Origin: Bisgaard Taxon 45
GTDB taxonomy: Bacteria; Pseudomonadota; Gammaproteobacteria; Enterobacterales; Pasteurellaceae
DNA length: 64,000 nt
Assembly: GCA_030783905.1 (NCBI GenBank)
Contig: JAQAHH010000009.1
Location: forward strand, 372,001-436,000
Reading direction: 5' to 3'
The notes beneath the pieces were generated by a model. The model made no database searches, was not told the DNA's origin, and saw nothing but the letters and a program-made list of their open reading frames with translations. This document shows, one piece after another, positions 18,423 through 28,340 of the stretch. The position numbers were made by a program, and so were the translations under genes. The first letter of the stretch is position 1, and each line of letters begins with the position of its first letter.

Positions 18423-18905
18423 CTATTTTAAAATTTGGAAGGCTAATCCTTTAAACACAATATCATTAAATTGAAGTTCTAACTGATACGTACCAACGGG
18501 ATGATTTTTACTAAATTGCCAACATTGTGTAATTGTCCCCCCTGCAATATCCGCTTTAGGTAACTTAAAGATAATTAAGTTACCAGTCCCATCTTCTGTT
18601 GTACGCGTTTCTGCATTTTCTGCTTGCATACGCATTGGTGCGGGTGCCACAAAATATTCCGCTAACAAATTTTGTTCTTTCACCTCAACATTCTCAACAA
18701 AGATACATAATTGATGCGGTATAGCACGCGAAAACTGATTACCCTCTATTAGCTGAGGCACTTTCGTTGATAAATCAAAAAGGCGAAAACCGGCAATTGG
18801 TTGTGCTCTTTTTTCTTCTTTTTTGACATCAGCATTATTGGTTTTGGCATGCACTGACATCACAACAGACAACATAAGCAAACTCATTGCTATGGCTTTT
18901 TTCAT
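18423..18905 (-). CDS. Unrecognised exported protein inserted between pheS and pheT
   Basis: 160 residues. The N-terminus MKKAIAMSLLMLSVVMSVHA is a typical Sec signal peptide with an AXA-like cleavage site and no lipobox. The mature part is predicted soluble, contains two cysteines (about residues 68 and 138) that could form a disulfide, and ends in alternating hydrophobic residues suggesting beta strands. I do not recognise the family. It begins 10 bases after pheS and ends 22 bases before pheT, on the same strand, so it is co-transcribed with an essential tRNA synthetase. In E. coli pheS and pheT are adjacent. Confidence 0.85.
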   Translation of the reverse strand: MKKAIAMSLLMLSVVMSVHAKTNNADVKKEEKRAQPIAGFRLFDLSTKVPQLIEGNQFSRAIPHQLCIFVENVEVKEQNLLAEYFVAPAPMRMQAENAETRTTEDGTGNLIIFKLPKADIAGGTITQCWQFSKNHPVGTYQLELQFNDIVFKGLAFQILK

Positions 18906-18915
18906 GTTGATTCTC

Positions 18916-19917
<1,002 letters not shown>

Positions 19918-20075
19918 TTATGCTATGAAAAATACTGTTAATGATAATACTAACCGCCTTAAAAATCACGTTTTTCTTGGTGTTTTTTGTGTTTTAATGA
20001 CGCTGTATGCCACGATGGTTTAAGCTTAAGTTGAGATAGGAAATAAAGAAAATTGGCGTTCACACCATGATGTGA

Positions 20076-20594
20076 TCATAAGCAATGTTTTTTCCATTTT
20101 CTGATTTTTGTTCTGAAGGTTGTCAAGGGCGCAACCGTATTCACATGAATAAATTGAGATACTGTCCATTTTGCCTTTTTAGTTGCATCATCCGCCCATT
20201 TTCGTTGATGTAGTGAGAAAAGCGCCTCGTCGCTCATCGTATCCATCAAGTTATACAGTATTTGTATATTATAGGCTAAATGATTTTTTAATTCCGTTAA
20301 GGATAAATGAGCATAAGTTTGATTGAACCATTGATAAAGTTCACCTAATTGATTCCACTTAAACTGGTCAGAAGGGGTTTTGACAGGCAATCCTTTTCGC
20401 TCATCTTGCTCCCAACTTATTAATAAATTTGTCCAACCGACTTGATAAGCCAGATTTTGTGCAGGTGTGCGATCAGTTTCAGGACACACTTCATCTTTTA
20501 ATGTTTCTGGAATGACATCAAATTCCGAAAGATATTTCTCATAAGCTTGCTGAATTGCATTTTTTAACGCGGTTTTACTCTCATAATGATGCAT
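20076..20594 (-). CDS. ClbS/DfsB-family (DUF1706) four-helix-bundle protein
   Basis: 172 residues, all-helical in character. It shows the family pattern: an N-terminal YESKTALKNAIQQAYEKYL helix, GWTNLLISWEQDE near residue 54, and the closing IRKWKK motif. ClbS protects colibactin producers by opening the toxin's cyclopropane; most chromosomal relatives, including probably this one, have no known substrate. It is 11 bases downstream of the pseudouridine synthase gene on the same strand. Confidence 0.8.
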   Translation of the reverse strand: MHHYESKTALKNAIQQAYEKYLSEFDVIPETLKDEVCPETDRTPAQNLAYQVGWTNLLISWEQDERKGLPVKTPSDQFKWNQLGELYQWFNQTYAHLSLTELKNHLAYNIQILYNLMDTMSDEALFSLHQRKWADDATKKAKWTVSQFIHVNTVAPLTTFRTKIRKWKKHCL

Positions 20595-20605
20595 AAAAAA
20601 TACCC

Positions 20606-21265
20606 TTACTGCTCTACTTCAGCTAATAATTTGACTAAATCCATTTGCTCAAAAAATTGACCGCACTTGGGTAAGGATTGGATATCAAATGTCTGTCCTT
20701 GATACGCAAATTGTAAGCGATAAGCATGTAAATAAGTGCGGTCTCTTACTGGTGAATTTCCACCATACAACGCATCACCTAAAATGGGACTACCTAAACT
20801 CTTCATGGCTACACGTAATTGATGTGTTTTCCCTGTTTGTGGTTTTAAAACAAACAAACGCAAATTCGGTTCGCAACGGAGAGAAGAGAATCGGGTGATC
20901 GCAGGCTTGTCCTTGGTTGGACAAAGTTTCCAAGCACCACGGCGCGCTTTTTGCATATCCCCCACAATTAAGCCTTGCTTTTTCTTTGGCTTATCTTGGG
21001 ATAACGCAAGGTAGGTTTTTTGGATACGGTGTTCGGCAAATAATTGAGAAAGATCGCGAGCAGCGCGCTGATTCAAAGCCAATAGGAGCAGTCCTGAGGT
21101 GACTTTATCTAAACGATGTACTAACCAAACCTGAGACACATGAAGTTGTTGTGCGACAAGGGTCGTAAGACCTACTGCTTCCTCATCTTTATGTACACTG
21201 ATACCGCAAGGTTTATCAATCACAACAAAATCAGGATGTTGATAGACAAAATGAAAGGCTAACAT
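20606..21265 (-). CDS. RluA-family pseudouridine synthase (TIGR01621-like)
   Basis: 219 residues from ATG 21265; a TTG five codons upstream is a less likely start. The catalytic aspartate is in VHRLDKVTSGLLLLA near residue 52, and the C-terminal GKTHQLRVAMKSLGSPILGD segment is typical of RluA-type enzymes. There is no S4 domain, so it resembles the short single-domain group rather than RluC/RluD. The RNA target cannot be told from sequence. Two exact USS (20660 and 20734) lie within the gene. Confidence 0.88.
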   Translation of the reverse strand: MLAFHFVYQHPDFVVIDKPCGISVHKDEEAVGLTTLVAQQLHVSQVWLVHRLDKVTSGLLLLALNQRAARDLSQLFAEHRIQKTYLALSQDKPKKKQGLIVGDMQKARRGAWKLCPTKDKPAITRFSSLRCEPNLRLFVLKPQTGKTHQLRVAMKSLGSPILGDALYGGNSPVRDRTYLHAYRLQFAYQGQTFDIQSLPKCGQFFEQMDLVKLLAEVEQ

Positions 21266-21374
21266 AAGGTTCTCAATCAATTATAAAGAGAGCACATTAT
21301 AGCATACCTTACTCTCTATTCCCCATTCTCAGGATTTTTTCGCTATAATGCGTCTATTTACAAAGAGGAACAAG

Positions 21375-22025
21375 ATGAAAACATTAACATTCTACTTGAT
21401 ACGTCATGGTAAAACGGAGTGGAACGAGCAAAAACGACTACAAGGAAGTGGCGACTCTCCCTTGACATCGGAAGGCACGGAGGGGGCTAAGCGCACAGCA
21501 AAAGCGTTATCCCACATTGATTTCACGGTGGCCTATAGTAGCCTATTGCCTCGTGCAATTTCCACCGCCAATCTGATTTTAGCACACAAGACTACCCCTC
21601 TCATTTGCCATGCAGGTCTAAATGAATTGTGCTTCGGATCATGGGAAGGACAATCGCTTGAAGAATTAAGCAAGTTGCCAGAATACCGTCAAATGCGTGA
21701 GCAACCTGCGCAATACTTGGGGGTAACAAACGGAGGGGAAACCTATCAACACTTAGCCAATCGTGCTATGGGGGTCATTGATCAGATTATTCAACGCTAT
21801 GACACCGGCAATATTCTGATTGTGTCTCATGGTCATACCTTACGTATGCTTTTGGCCTTGTTTCGTGGTGCCACTTGGCAAACGCATCGAGACCAAAGCA
21901 CAAGCCTAGCAAATACCTCCATTAGCGTTGTACATTATCTACAAACAGGCAATGACACTGGTCACTTTGAGCTTGAGAAAGTGAATGATATACAGCACTT
22001 AATGGATACATTCGATGAAGAATAA
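21375..22025 (+). CDS. Histidine phosphatase-family protein (phosphoglycerate mutase-like)
   Basis: 216 residues from ATG 21375, which follows AGAGGAAC; the in-frame ATG at 21348 lacks such a site. The phosphohistidine motif LIRHGKTEWNE is at residues 7-17, the acid in LNELCFGSWEGQ near residue 81, and the second catalytic histidine in LIVSHGHTLRML near residue 150. The family contains GpmB, CobC and general phosphatases; the substrate here is unknown. It is divergent from the pseudouridine synthase and convergent with folC. Confidence 0.85.
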   Translation: MKTLTFYLIRHGKTEWNEQKRLQGSGDSPLTSEGTEGAKRTAKALSHIDFTVAYSSLLPRAISTANLILAHKTTPLICHAGLNELCFGSWEGQSLEELSKLPEYRQMREQPAQYLGVTNGGETYQHLANRAMGVIDQIIQRYDTGNILIVSHGHTLRMLLALFRGATWQTHRDQSTSLANTSISVVHYLQTGNDTGHFELEKVNDIQHLMDTFDEE

Positions 22026-22050
22026 AGGCAGAATCCAGTTCTGCCTTATA
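22025..22050. terminator. Hairpin between the histidine phosphatase gene and folC
   Basis: AAGGCAGAA (22025-22033) pairs with TTCTGCCTT (22039-22047), 9 bp and 5-nt loop, between converging genes. Both flanks are only moderately T-rich, so it may work in both directions at modest strength. Confidence 0.6.
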
Positions 22051-22053
22051 CGG

Positions 22054-23382
22054 TTAAAGTAACTGTAAAAATTCACCCACTGTATGGAACGAACCAAAGA
22101 CTAAGAGTACATCCTCTTGCGTTGTGGTCGCCAACGCTTGGTTTACACCTAATGCCACAGAGTCAGCACTGTTCGCATTCAGTTGATATGCTTGCATTTG
22201 TGCAATTTGTTGCAACGTCACACATAATGCCTGTCCCGTTTGACCACGATACCCTTCTAAGGTCACGCAATGCCATTCATCAATCACCGGTAACAAGGGA
22301 GAAAGCACACCTTGTGCATCTTTATCTTTTAAAATGCCACACACGGCGACAAGCTTGCCCGTTATTTTTGTTTTAAGTGCGGTCAGTTTTTCTGCTAAAT
22401 AATGTGCAGCGTGTGGATTATGTCCCACATCAATAATGATTTGTGGAAAATCAGTCAACGCTTTAGTACATTTATCCGCTAAAGAAAACAGTACGTCGGG
22501 TTTTAACCATTGAAAACGTCCAACTAATTCCACCTCTTGCAAGGATTGACGAATCACCTGCTCTGAAATCTGAAACGGCAAATGTTCCAATGTGGCAAGC
22601 GCGGTTGCCGCGTTGGCTAATGGAATCTGACAAAGTGGTAGATTTTCTAACCGCCCTTTTTGCCCATACCAATCCCAATTATCTGTATGTACATTAAATT
22701 GCCAATCTTGATCACGACGAGATAGCTGACAGCCAAGTGATTGGGCATATGCTAATAATTTGTGTGGAATTGTAGGTTCCCCAATAATTGCGGGATTGTT
22801 GGCTCGGAAAATGCCGGCTTTCTCAAACCCGATTTGTTCCCGATCTGCTCCTAAAAAATCCACATGATCAATGTCAATACTGGTAATCACAGCTACATCA
22901 CTATCGACAATATTGGTTGCATCTAGACGTCCTCCCAACCCGACTTCTAAAATCACGATATCTAATTTAGCCTGCTTGAATAAATGTAAAGCAGAAAGGG
23001 TACTAAACTCAAAATAGGTTAAGGATTCCGTTTTATGTTGTTCAATAAAGGCAAAAGACGCGGTATGTACCTCATCGGATAATTCTTGATTTTGGATACG
23101 CACACGTTCGTTATAACGAATTAAATGAGGAGAGGAATACACGCCAACACGATAGCCCGCATTTAATAAAATAGTCTCAAGTAAGCGACAAGTAGTGCCT
23201 TTGCCATTTGTTCCCCCTACGGTTATCACAAACGGAGCTGGCGTTAATAAATGCAAGGATTGGGCAACGGATTTAATTCTTTCTAACCCCAAATCAATGG
23301 CTTTAGAATGACTGTTTTCCAAATAAGAAAGCCACTGCGCAAGAGGCGAAGTGGCTGTTAATGATAGATTAGACTTATTCAT
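22054..23382 (-). CDS. folC: Dihydrofolate synthase / folylpolyglutamate synthase
   Basis: 442 residues from ATG 23382. It joins glutamate to dihydropteroate and then lengthens the polyglutamate tail. Mur-ligase fold features are the P-loop [15 protein letters not shown] near residue 53, and [16 protein letters not shown] near residue 320. The start overlaps the last 8 bases of accD, so translation is probably coupled; a longer reading to 23430 would lie wholly inside accD. The accD-folC order is conserved in E. coli. Confidence 0.96.
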   Translation of the reverse strand: MNKSNLSLTATSPLAQWLSYLENSHSKAIDLGLERIKSVAQSLHLLTPAPFVITVGGTNGKGTTCRLLETILLNAGYRVGVYSSPHLIRYNERVRIQNQELSDEVHTASFAFIEQHKTESLTYFEFSTLSALHLFKQAKLDIVILEVGLGGRLDATNIVDSDVAVITSIDIDHVDFLGADREQIGFEKAGIFRANNPAIIGEPTIPHKLLAYAQSLGCQLSRRDQDWQFNVHTDNWDWYGQKGRLENLPLCQIPLANAATALATLEHLPFQISEQVIRQSLQEVELVGRFQWLKPDVLFSLADKCTKALTDFPQIIIDVGHNPHAAHYLAEKLTALKTKITGKLVAVCGILKDKDAQGVLSPLLPVIDEWHCVTLEGYRGQTGQALCVTLQQIAQMQAYQLNANSADSVALGVNQALATTTQEDVLLVFGSFHTVGEFLQLL

Positions 23383-24289
23383 TATCGCGTTTAATTTGTT
23401 CGCCATTTTCAACCAATTCAGGTTCCACAAAAGGCGACGGTTTATTACTTAATTTGCTGAGCACACTGGCTAAAGTAGGACGCATGTCCGCACGCTTCAC
23501 GATCATATCAATGGCGCCTTTTTCAAGCAAAAATTCACTGCGCTGGAAGCCTTCTGGTAATTTTTCACGGACAGTTTGTTCAATAACGCGAGGACCAGCA
23601 AAACCAATTAATGCTTTAGGTTCGGCAATGTTAATATCCCCAAGCATCGCAAAGCTCGCAGAAACACCCCCTAACGTTGGATCGGTTAATACCGAAATAA
23701 AAGGCACTCCTTGTTCACGCATTTTCGCTAACACAGCACTGGTTTTTGCCATTTGCATTAAGGAAAATAACGCTTCTTGCATACGTGCACCACCACTGGC
23801 AGAGAAACACACGAAAGGACAATTTTCTGCAATCGCTTTTTCTGCCGCTTGCACAAATTTTGCCCCCACGACAGATCCCATTGACCCGCCCATAAAACTA
23901 AAATTAGAGGCAGCGGCGACAATTGGCATCCCATATAATGTACCAAACATTGAAACTAAGGCGTCTTTTTCACCTGTTTCTTTTTGTGCAGCGGAAATCC
24001 GATCTTTATATTTTTTTAAATCTTTAAATTTCAAGATATCTTTTGGCTCAAGATCCGCGGATAATTCTTGGCTACTGTCTTTGTCTAAAAGTGCTAAAAG
24101 ACGTTCTCTCGCATCAATACGCATATGATGCCCACATTTTGGACAAACTTCTAAATGACGTCTTAATTCATCACGATACAGCACTTGTTCACAAGCAGTA
24201 CACTTTGTCCAAACACCTTCTGGAACGTTTGCCTTGCGAGAACTTGTGGAAGAAGTATCTTTATTAAAAATTCGATCAATCCAACTCAT
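23375..24289 (-). CDS. accD: Acetyl-CoA carboxylase carboxyltransferase beta subunit
   Basis: 304 residues. With AccA it transfers carboxyl from biotin to acetyl-CoA, the committed step of fatty acid synthesis. The N-terminal zinc ribbon has CTACEQVL and CPKCGHH (near residues 32 and 51). The crotonase-like core includes [15 protein letters not shown] near residue 155 and [14 protein letters not shown] near residue 204. It lies downstream of truA on the same strand; dedA, which separates them in E. coli, is missing here. Confidence 0.97.
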   Translation of the reverse strand: MSWIDRIFNKDTSSTSSRKANVPEGVWTKCTACEQVLYRDELRRHLEVCPKCGHHMRIDARERLLALLDKDSSQELSADLEPKDILKFKDLKKYKDRISAAQKETGEKDALVSMFGTLYGMPIVAAASNFSFMGGSMGSVVGAKFVQAAEKAIAENCPFVCFSASGGARMQEALFSLMQMAKTSAVLAKMREQGVPFISVLTDPTLGGVSASFAMLGDINIAEPKALIGFAGPRVIEQTVREKLPEGFQRSEFLLEKGAIDMIVKRADMRPTLASVLSKLSNKPSPFVEPELVENGEQIKRDNE

Positions 24290-24372
24290 GTTAACCCTTT
24301 TTATTAACGAGAAAATTCGACGTATTACACCATAATTTTGCGCAATATGCTAGCAATAAAGGTCTGATGTGA

Positions 24373-25167
24373 CTAGCTTAATTCATTTTCTAAAAACAAC
24401 GGTCCGAGTGTATTTTGAGGTAAATGAAAGTGTTCTGGATAATGCACATTAACCAAATAAAGCCCTTCAGGTTTTGCCGTTGGCGCAGCCAATCGGCGAT
24501 CTTTTTGTGCCAGTAACCACCCTATCCATTCTACAGGCTGATGACCCGCACCTACCTCAATCAAACTGCCAACAATATTCCGCACCATGTGATGAACAAA
24601 CGCATTGGCTTGGATATCGACAATAATATATTGTCCACGTCGCACCACCTTTAAATGATGTACATTTCGAAACGGTGTATGTGATTGACATTGTGCGGCC
24701 CGAAAAGAAGAAAAATCTTGTTCCCCCAATAAGGCTTGTCCTGCTTGATGCATTAATTGATGATCTAAGTCGAAATGACAATGAGTGATCCCTTCAGGCA
24801 AAATCGCTGAACGCAATTGATGACAATATAAAATATAGCGGTAACGCCGTGCGGTCGCACTAAAGCGAGCATGAAAATCATCCTCTACTTGCTTAGCCCA
24901 ACTGACCGATATATCGTCAGGTAGATTGGCATTCACACCAAAGCTCCAGGCTTTTTCTGCCCGAATGGCATCCGTTTCAAAATGCACCACTTGCCCAGTG
25001 GCATGTACCCCCGAATCGGTTCGACCCGCACAAAAAATCTGACAGGGGTGGTTAGCCACAAAAGAAATCGCTTTTTCTAACTGTTCTTGCACACTCGCCA
25101 CATGTTCCTGACGTTGCCAACCACAATAATTTTTTCCGTTATATTGAATGCCTAATGCAATTTTCAT
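24373..25167 (-). CDS. truA: tRNA pseudouridine(38-40) synthase
   Basis: 264 residues. It modifies uridines 38-40 of the anticodon stem. The catalytic aspartate is in [18 protein letters not shown] near residue 52, and the RRYRYILY segment near residue 110 and [11 protein letters not shown] near residue 197 are characteristic. It starts [20 protein letters not shown] as family members do. Confidence 0.97.
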   Translation of the reverse strand: MKIALGIQYNGKNYCGWQRQEHVASVQEQLEKAISFVANHPCQIFCAGRTDSGVHATGQVVHFETDAIRAEKAWSFGVNANLPDDISVSWAKQVEDDFHARFSATARRYRYILYCHQLRSAILPEGITHCHFDLDHQLMHQAGQALLGEQDFSSFRAAQCQSHTPFRNVHHLKVVRRGQYIIVDIQANAFVHHMVRNIVGSLIEVGAGHQPVEWIGWLLAQKDRRLAAPTAKPEGLYLVNVHYPEHFHLPQNTLGPLFLENELS

Positions 25168-25330
25168 GGTTTATTTATCTTTTTAAATAGGATGCTGTAA
25201 AACGCTCTATTATAGAGGAGATTTAAGCTAGCGATAAGCAGAAAAATCAGGCACAATTTGCATGTGATGATCGAGTATAAAATTAAAGTGCGGTCGATTT
25301 TCCAACATGTTTATTTATAAAGGATAAAAA

Positions 25331-26173
25331 ATGAAAGTGGGTTTAGTGTTAGAAGGTGGCGCAATGCGTGCAATGTTTACCGCTGGTGTACTTGATGTTT
25401 TCCTTGATCAACATATTCACATTGATGGGATTGTGGCGGTTTCTGCTGGTGTATTATTCGGTGTAAACTTTCCTTCTAAACAACGAGGACGAGCAATTCG
25501 TTATAACAAAAAATATCTCAATGACAAACGCTATATGGGATTACATAGCCTTTTAACCACAGGCAATATCGTCAATAAAGACTTCGCTTTTTATGAAGTG
25601 CCATTTACGTTAGATCCTTTTGATATTGATACGTTCATGTCATCAAATATTGATTTCTATGCAACACTGACTAATGTTCATACTGGTGAAGCAGAATATT
25701 TCAAGTTAGGCAATGCCTTTGAAGAAATGGAAGTCTTACGTGCGACTTCTGCGATGCCTTTTGTATCCAACATGGTAGAAATCAATGGTCAATATTATCT
25801 AGATGGCGGCATTGCAGACAGTATTCCACTCAAAAAATGCCAAGCATTAGGCTATGACAAAATTATTGTGGTACTCACTCGCCCATTAGAATACCGTAAA
25901 AAGCCAACGCCTTCTTGGATCTTCAACGTTTTTTATCGCAAATACCCTAAATTAGTGGAAAAGCTTGCACAACGTTACCAAAATTACAATGACACCGTCG
26001 AAGAAATTATTAACCTCAACAAGAACAAAGAAATTTTTGTTATTCGCCCTTCTCAAACTTTGTCGATTAAACGCATTGAGAAAGATGTAGAAAAAGTACA
26101 GGCAATGTATGATTTAGGTGTAGAAGATGCGAAAAAAGAAATGCCAGCGTTGAAAGAATTTTTAATAGGCTAA
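25331..26173 (+). CDS. Patatin-like phospholipase-family protein
   Basis: 280 residues. The oxyanion loop LEGGAMRAMF is at residues 7-16, the nucleophile elbow AVSAG near residue 39, and the dyad aspartate in LDGG near residue 158, so the Ser-Asp dyad is intact. The usual first glycine of GXSXG is alanine. The C-terminal third, rich in basic residues, resembles the version I associate with Firmicutes and YjjU-type proteins. It has no signal peptide. Substrate unknown. A USS (25286) lies in the upstream region shared with truA. Confidence 0.85.
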   Translation: MKVGLVLEGGAMRAMFTAGVLDVFLDQHIHIDGIVAVSAGVLFGVNFPSKQRGRAIRYNKKYLNDKRYMGLHSLLTTGNIVNKDFAFYEVPFTLDPFDIDTFMSSNIDFYATLTNVHTGEAEYFKLGNAFEEMEVLRATSAMPFVSNMVEINGQYYLDGGIADSIPLKKCQALGYDKIIVVLTRPLEYRKKPTPSWIFNVFYRKYPKLVEKLAQRYQNYNDTVEEIINLNKNKEIFVIRPSQTLSIKRIEKDVEKVQAMYDLGVEDAKKEMPALKEFLIG

Positions 26174-26191
26174 AAGGCTAGATAAAAAAGA

Positions 26192-26224
26192 AAAACCCAA
26201 TAAGTAATTATTGGGTTTTCTCTT
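26192..26224. terminator. Bidirectional terminator between the patatin-like gene and rplY
   Basis: AAAACCCAATAA (26192-26203) and TTATTGGGTTTT (26208-26219), 12 bp with a 4-nt loop. T-rich flanks occur on both strands, fitting the convergent genes. Confidence 0.88.
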
Positions 26225-26236
26225 TAGTTCAAAAAA

Positions 26237-26521
26237 TTAAACACGCTTGAAATCGATGTGCACTAATTTTGGTTTGAATGGGTGACGTTGCATCGCTTGT
26301 GCTTTCACTGCCACTTCTTTACCTTCGATAACTAATGTGATCACATCAGTGTAGAATGCATCGTGCACTTGTGCGTTGTTTAAATCATCGTGATTTAAGA
26401 TGATTGAAACAGGTGCTTCACTACCACCGTAAACGATAGCAGGGATTTGACCATTATGACGCAGGCGGCGGCTCGCACCCTTACCTTGCGCTTGACGAAC
26501 TTCAGCATTAAATTTAAACAT
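26237..26521 (-). CDS. rplY: 50S ribosomal protein bL25
   Basis: 94 residues, the short form without a CTC domain. It binds the 5S rRNA loop E. The start [20 protein letters not shown] and the C-terminus [15 protein letters not shown] are typical. It is a single gene with a structured leader. Confidence 0.97.
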   Translation of the reverse strand: MFKFNAEVRQAQGKGASRRLRHNGQIPAIVYGGSEAPVSIILNHDDLNNAQVHDAFYTDVITLVIEGKEVAVKAQAMQRHPFKPKLVHIDFKRV

Positions 26522-26554
26522 TTTGCTCTATCTCATAGTAAAAATTAAAAGACA

Positions 26555-26580
26555 AAAATCGCAGGCGACCCAGCGATTTT
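26555..26580 (-). promoter_or_regulatory. Terminator-like hairpin in the rplY leader
   Basis: On the minus strand AAAATCGC (26580-26573) pairs with GCGATTTT (26562-26555) around a 10-nt GC-rich loop, followed by TTTGTCTTTTAATTTTT. It lies 33 bases before the rplY start codon, so it could attenuate transcription or bind bL25 for feedback. That role is inference. Confidence 0.5.
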
Positions 26581-26738
26581 CCATAAATCAGCTCAAAGCA
26601 AGCTACTTTGAGGGGCTAGATTATATTTGATTTCCCCCTACAAAGCAAACATAAAATAGCCCTGACTTTTTTCGCGACTTTATGCAAAAAACGCGCTAGA
26701 ATAGCACACCGTTTTTTCTTATAAATTGAGTGCTTGTA

Positions 26739-27362
26739 ATGGATATTCTAATTTCATTTTTCTCTGATTATGGTTATTTTTCCGTCTTATTTGTACTAAT
26801 TCTTTGTGGGTTTGGTTTACCTATTCCTGAAGATATTACGTTAGTTTCGGGTGGGGTGATTGCTGGCTTATACCCCAATGATGTTAATGTCCATATTATG
26901 TTAGGGGTGAGTATGTTTGGCGTACTGGCTGGTGACTCTTGTATGTACTGGTTAGGGCGTTTTTATGGCGCAAAAATTCTGCGTTTTCGTTTCATGCGTA
27001 AATTAATTACGGTCAATCGCTTACGGCTAGTCAGAGATAAGTTTGAAAAGTACGGTAACCGTGTTTTGTTTACGGCACGTTTCTTACCAGGTCTGAGGGC
27101 TGTCATTTATATGGTATCAGGCATTACACGCCGAGTGAGCTATACTCGCTTTGTACTAATTGATTTCCTTGCCGCCATTATTTCTGTGCCAATTTGGGTT
27201 TATTTAGGCTTTTTCGGCGCACAGAATTTGGATTGGTTACATGAACAAATTCACAAGGGACAACTTGTGATTTATATTTTGATTTTTGCTTTGGCCGCTT
27301 TTCTAATCTGGAAATGGAAAAAGAATAAAAAAGCCAAAATGAATATGGAAAATATGGAATAA
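26739..27362 (+). CDS. DedA-family inner-membrane protein
   Basis: 207 residues from ATG 26739; a GTG three codons upstream is possible but has no better ribosome site. It has several hydrophobic segments and the DedA signatures FGLPIPEDITLVSGG near residue 24, GVLAGDSCMYWLGRFYG near residue 65, and FTARFLPGLRAVIYMVSG near residue 110. DedA proteins act as lipid scramblases or undecaprenyl-phosphate/phospholipid flippases. Which E. coli paralogue (YohD, YqjA, YghB, YabI) it matches best is unclear to me. Confidence 0.9.
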   Translation: MDILISFFSDYGYFSVLFVLILCGFGLPIPEDITLVSGGVIAGLYPNDVNVHIMLGVSMFGVLAGDSCMYWLGRFYGAKILRFRFMRKLITVNRLRLVRDKFEKYGNRVLFTARFLPGLRAVIYMVSGITRRVSYTRFVLIDFLAAIISVPIWVYLGFFGAQNLDWLHEQIHKGQLVIYILIFALAAFLIWKWKKNKKAKMNMENME

Positions 27363-27383
27363 GTGCCGTTATCAAGCTCAAGT

Positions 27384-27425
27384 AAAAAAGCGTTTTGTGG
27401 AGACATTCACAAAACGCTTTTTTGT
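27384..27425. terminator. Strong bidirectional terminator between the dedA-type gene and bioD2
   Basis: A perfect 16-bp stem (27384-27399 with 27408-27423) has A-runs on the left and T-runs on the right, so each strand ends in six T. The two genes converge here. Confidence 0.92.
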
Positions 27426-27438
27426 TTCTCATTTTAAA

Positions 27439-28173
27439 TTAATCGACTAATACGGTTGCCATATAGGTTAAGCGATCTAGGTTATGAATATAACGCGCAA
27501 GATCTTGTTCTTCAGGTTTATGTAAATAAGGGATTTGCCCCAATAATGGTGCATCAATTTTTTCGCTGAGTAAATCAATAATTTCAGCATAATGCCCTAA
27601 ACAAGGATTAATTCGATTCGCAATCCAACCTAATAATGGTAAACCTTTTTGTTGTATAGACTCCACCGTCAAGAAAGCATGGTTAAGACAGCCTTCTTTA
27701 ATACCTACCACCAACACAACAGGCATTTGGTGTGATTTTACCCAATCTGCAAAACATGCCGTTTTATTAAGTGGCGTTAACCAGCCATAGGTGCCTTCGA
27801 CTAACACGGATTGATATTGTTGATTTAAACGAGTTAAGTCCGCATCCATTTTTTCAATATGAATATGTTTGCCTTGATCAGAAAAAACCGGCAGACTGTG
27901 GCGAAAGGTATAACTATTGATATCCTGATAACTCACCTTCTCTTTTGTTGATTGCATGAGTGTGAGCACATCACTGTTATCTTGTGAGTCGTAATCACTT
28001 TCTGAAGCCTGTTGATTTTCCATATCGGTATAAACACATTCTTCTCGACTAAAAGCAACAGGTTTATAGCCTACAATTTGGATACCTTGATTTTGTAAGG
28101 CTTGTATAATCGCTCGACTTGCTACCGTTTTACCCACATTGGTATCTGTGCCAGTCAGAAAAAAACTGCTCAT
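27439..28173 (-). CDS. bioD: Dethiobiotin synthetase-like protein (BioD2/YnfK type)
   Basis: 244 residues. BioD closes the ureido ring of dethiobiotin from DAPA, CO2 and ATP. The P-loop FLTGTDTNVGKTVASRA is at residues 5-21, GYKPVA near residue 36 and VEGTYGWLTPL near residue 122. The neighbour is an mlc-type gene, the same pairing as ynfK-mlc in E. coli, so it is probably the second BioD paralogue rather than the one in a biotin operon. A six-base stem can cover its ribosome site (28181-28202). Confidence 0.85.
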   Translation of the reverse strand: MSSFFLTGTDTNVGKTVASRAIIQALQNQGIQIVGYKPVAFSREECVYTDMENQQASESDYDSQDNSDVLTLMQSTKEKVSYQDINSYTFRHSLPVFSDQGKHIHIEKMDADLTRLNQQYQSVLVEGTYGWLTPLNKTACFADWVKSHQMPVVLVVGIKEGCLNHAFLTVESIQQKGLPLLGWIANRINPCLGHYAEIIDLLSEKIDAPLLGQIPYLHKPEEQDLARYIHNLDRLTYMATVLVD

Positions 28174-28180
28174 GGTTTAT

Positions 28181-28202
28181 CCCCTTGTTATCTCTTAAGG
28201 GG
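28181..28202 (-). promoter_or_regulatory. Hairpin able to mask the bioD2 ribosome binding site
   Basis: On the minus strand CCCCTT (28202-28197) pairs with AAGGGG (28186-28181), 10-nt loop. AAGGGG is also the only good Shine-Dalgarno sequence, 7 bases before ATG 28173. Opening of the stem would be needed for translation; the trigger is unknown. Confidence 0.45.
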
Positions 28203-28294
28203 CAATCTTAAAGCAATCAGGCAGAAGAAATGTTGAGATAACACAACTTTTTCTCAGAAATTCTTCCCTTTCATCACAAGCAGAAAAATAAAAA

Positions 28295-28326
28295 AGCACT
28301 GTTTGATATAAATCAAAGACAGCGCT
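28295..28326 (-). terminator. mlc terminator with an embedded FNR-consensus palindrome
   Basis: The minus-strand hairpin has TTTGAT/ATCAAA at its tip, a second stem AGCGCTG/CAGTGCT with one G-U pair and a 2-nt bulge, and then six T; it lies 15 bases after the mlc stop. The tip read as DNA is TTGAT-ATAA-ATCAA (28303-28316), an exact fit to the FNR consensus. No -10 sits at the expected spacing, so termination is the safer reading. Confidence 0.65.
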
Positions 28327-28340
28327 AAATTCAACCAAAC

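Noticed and set aside
23454-24128. 224-codon frame antisense to accD
   Set aside because: Shadow of a conserved essential gene; no ribosome site and no family match.
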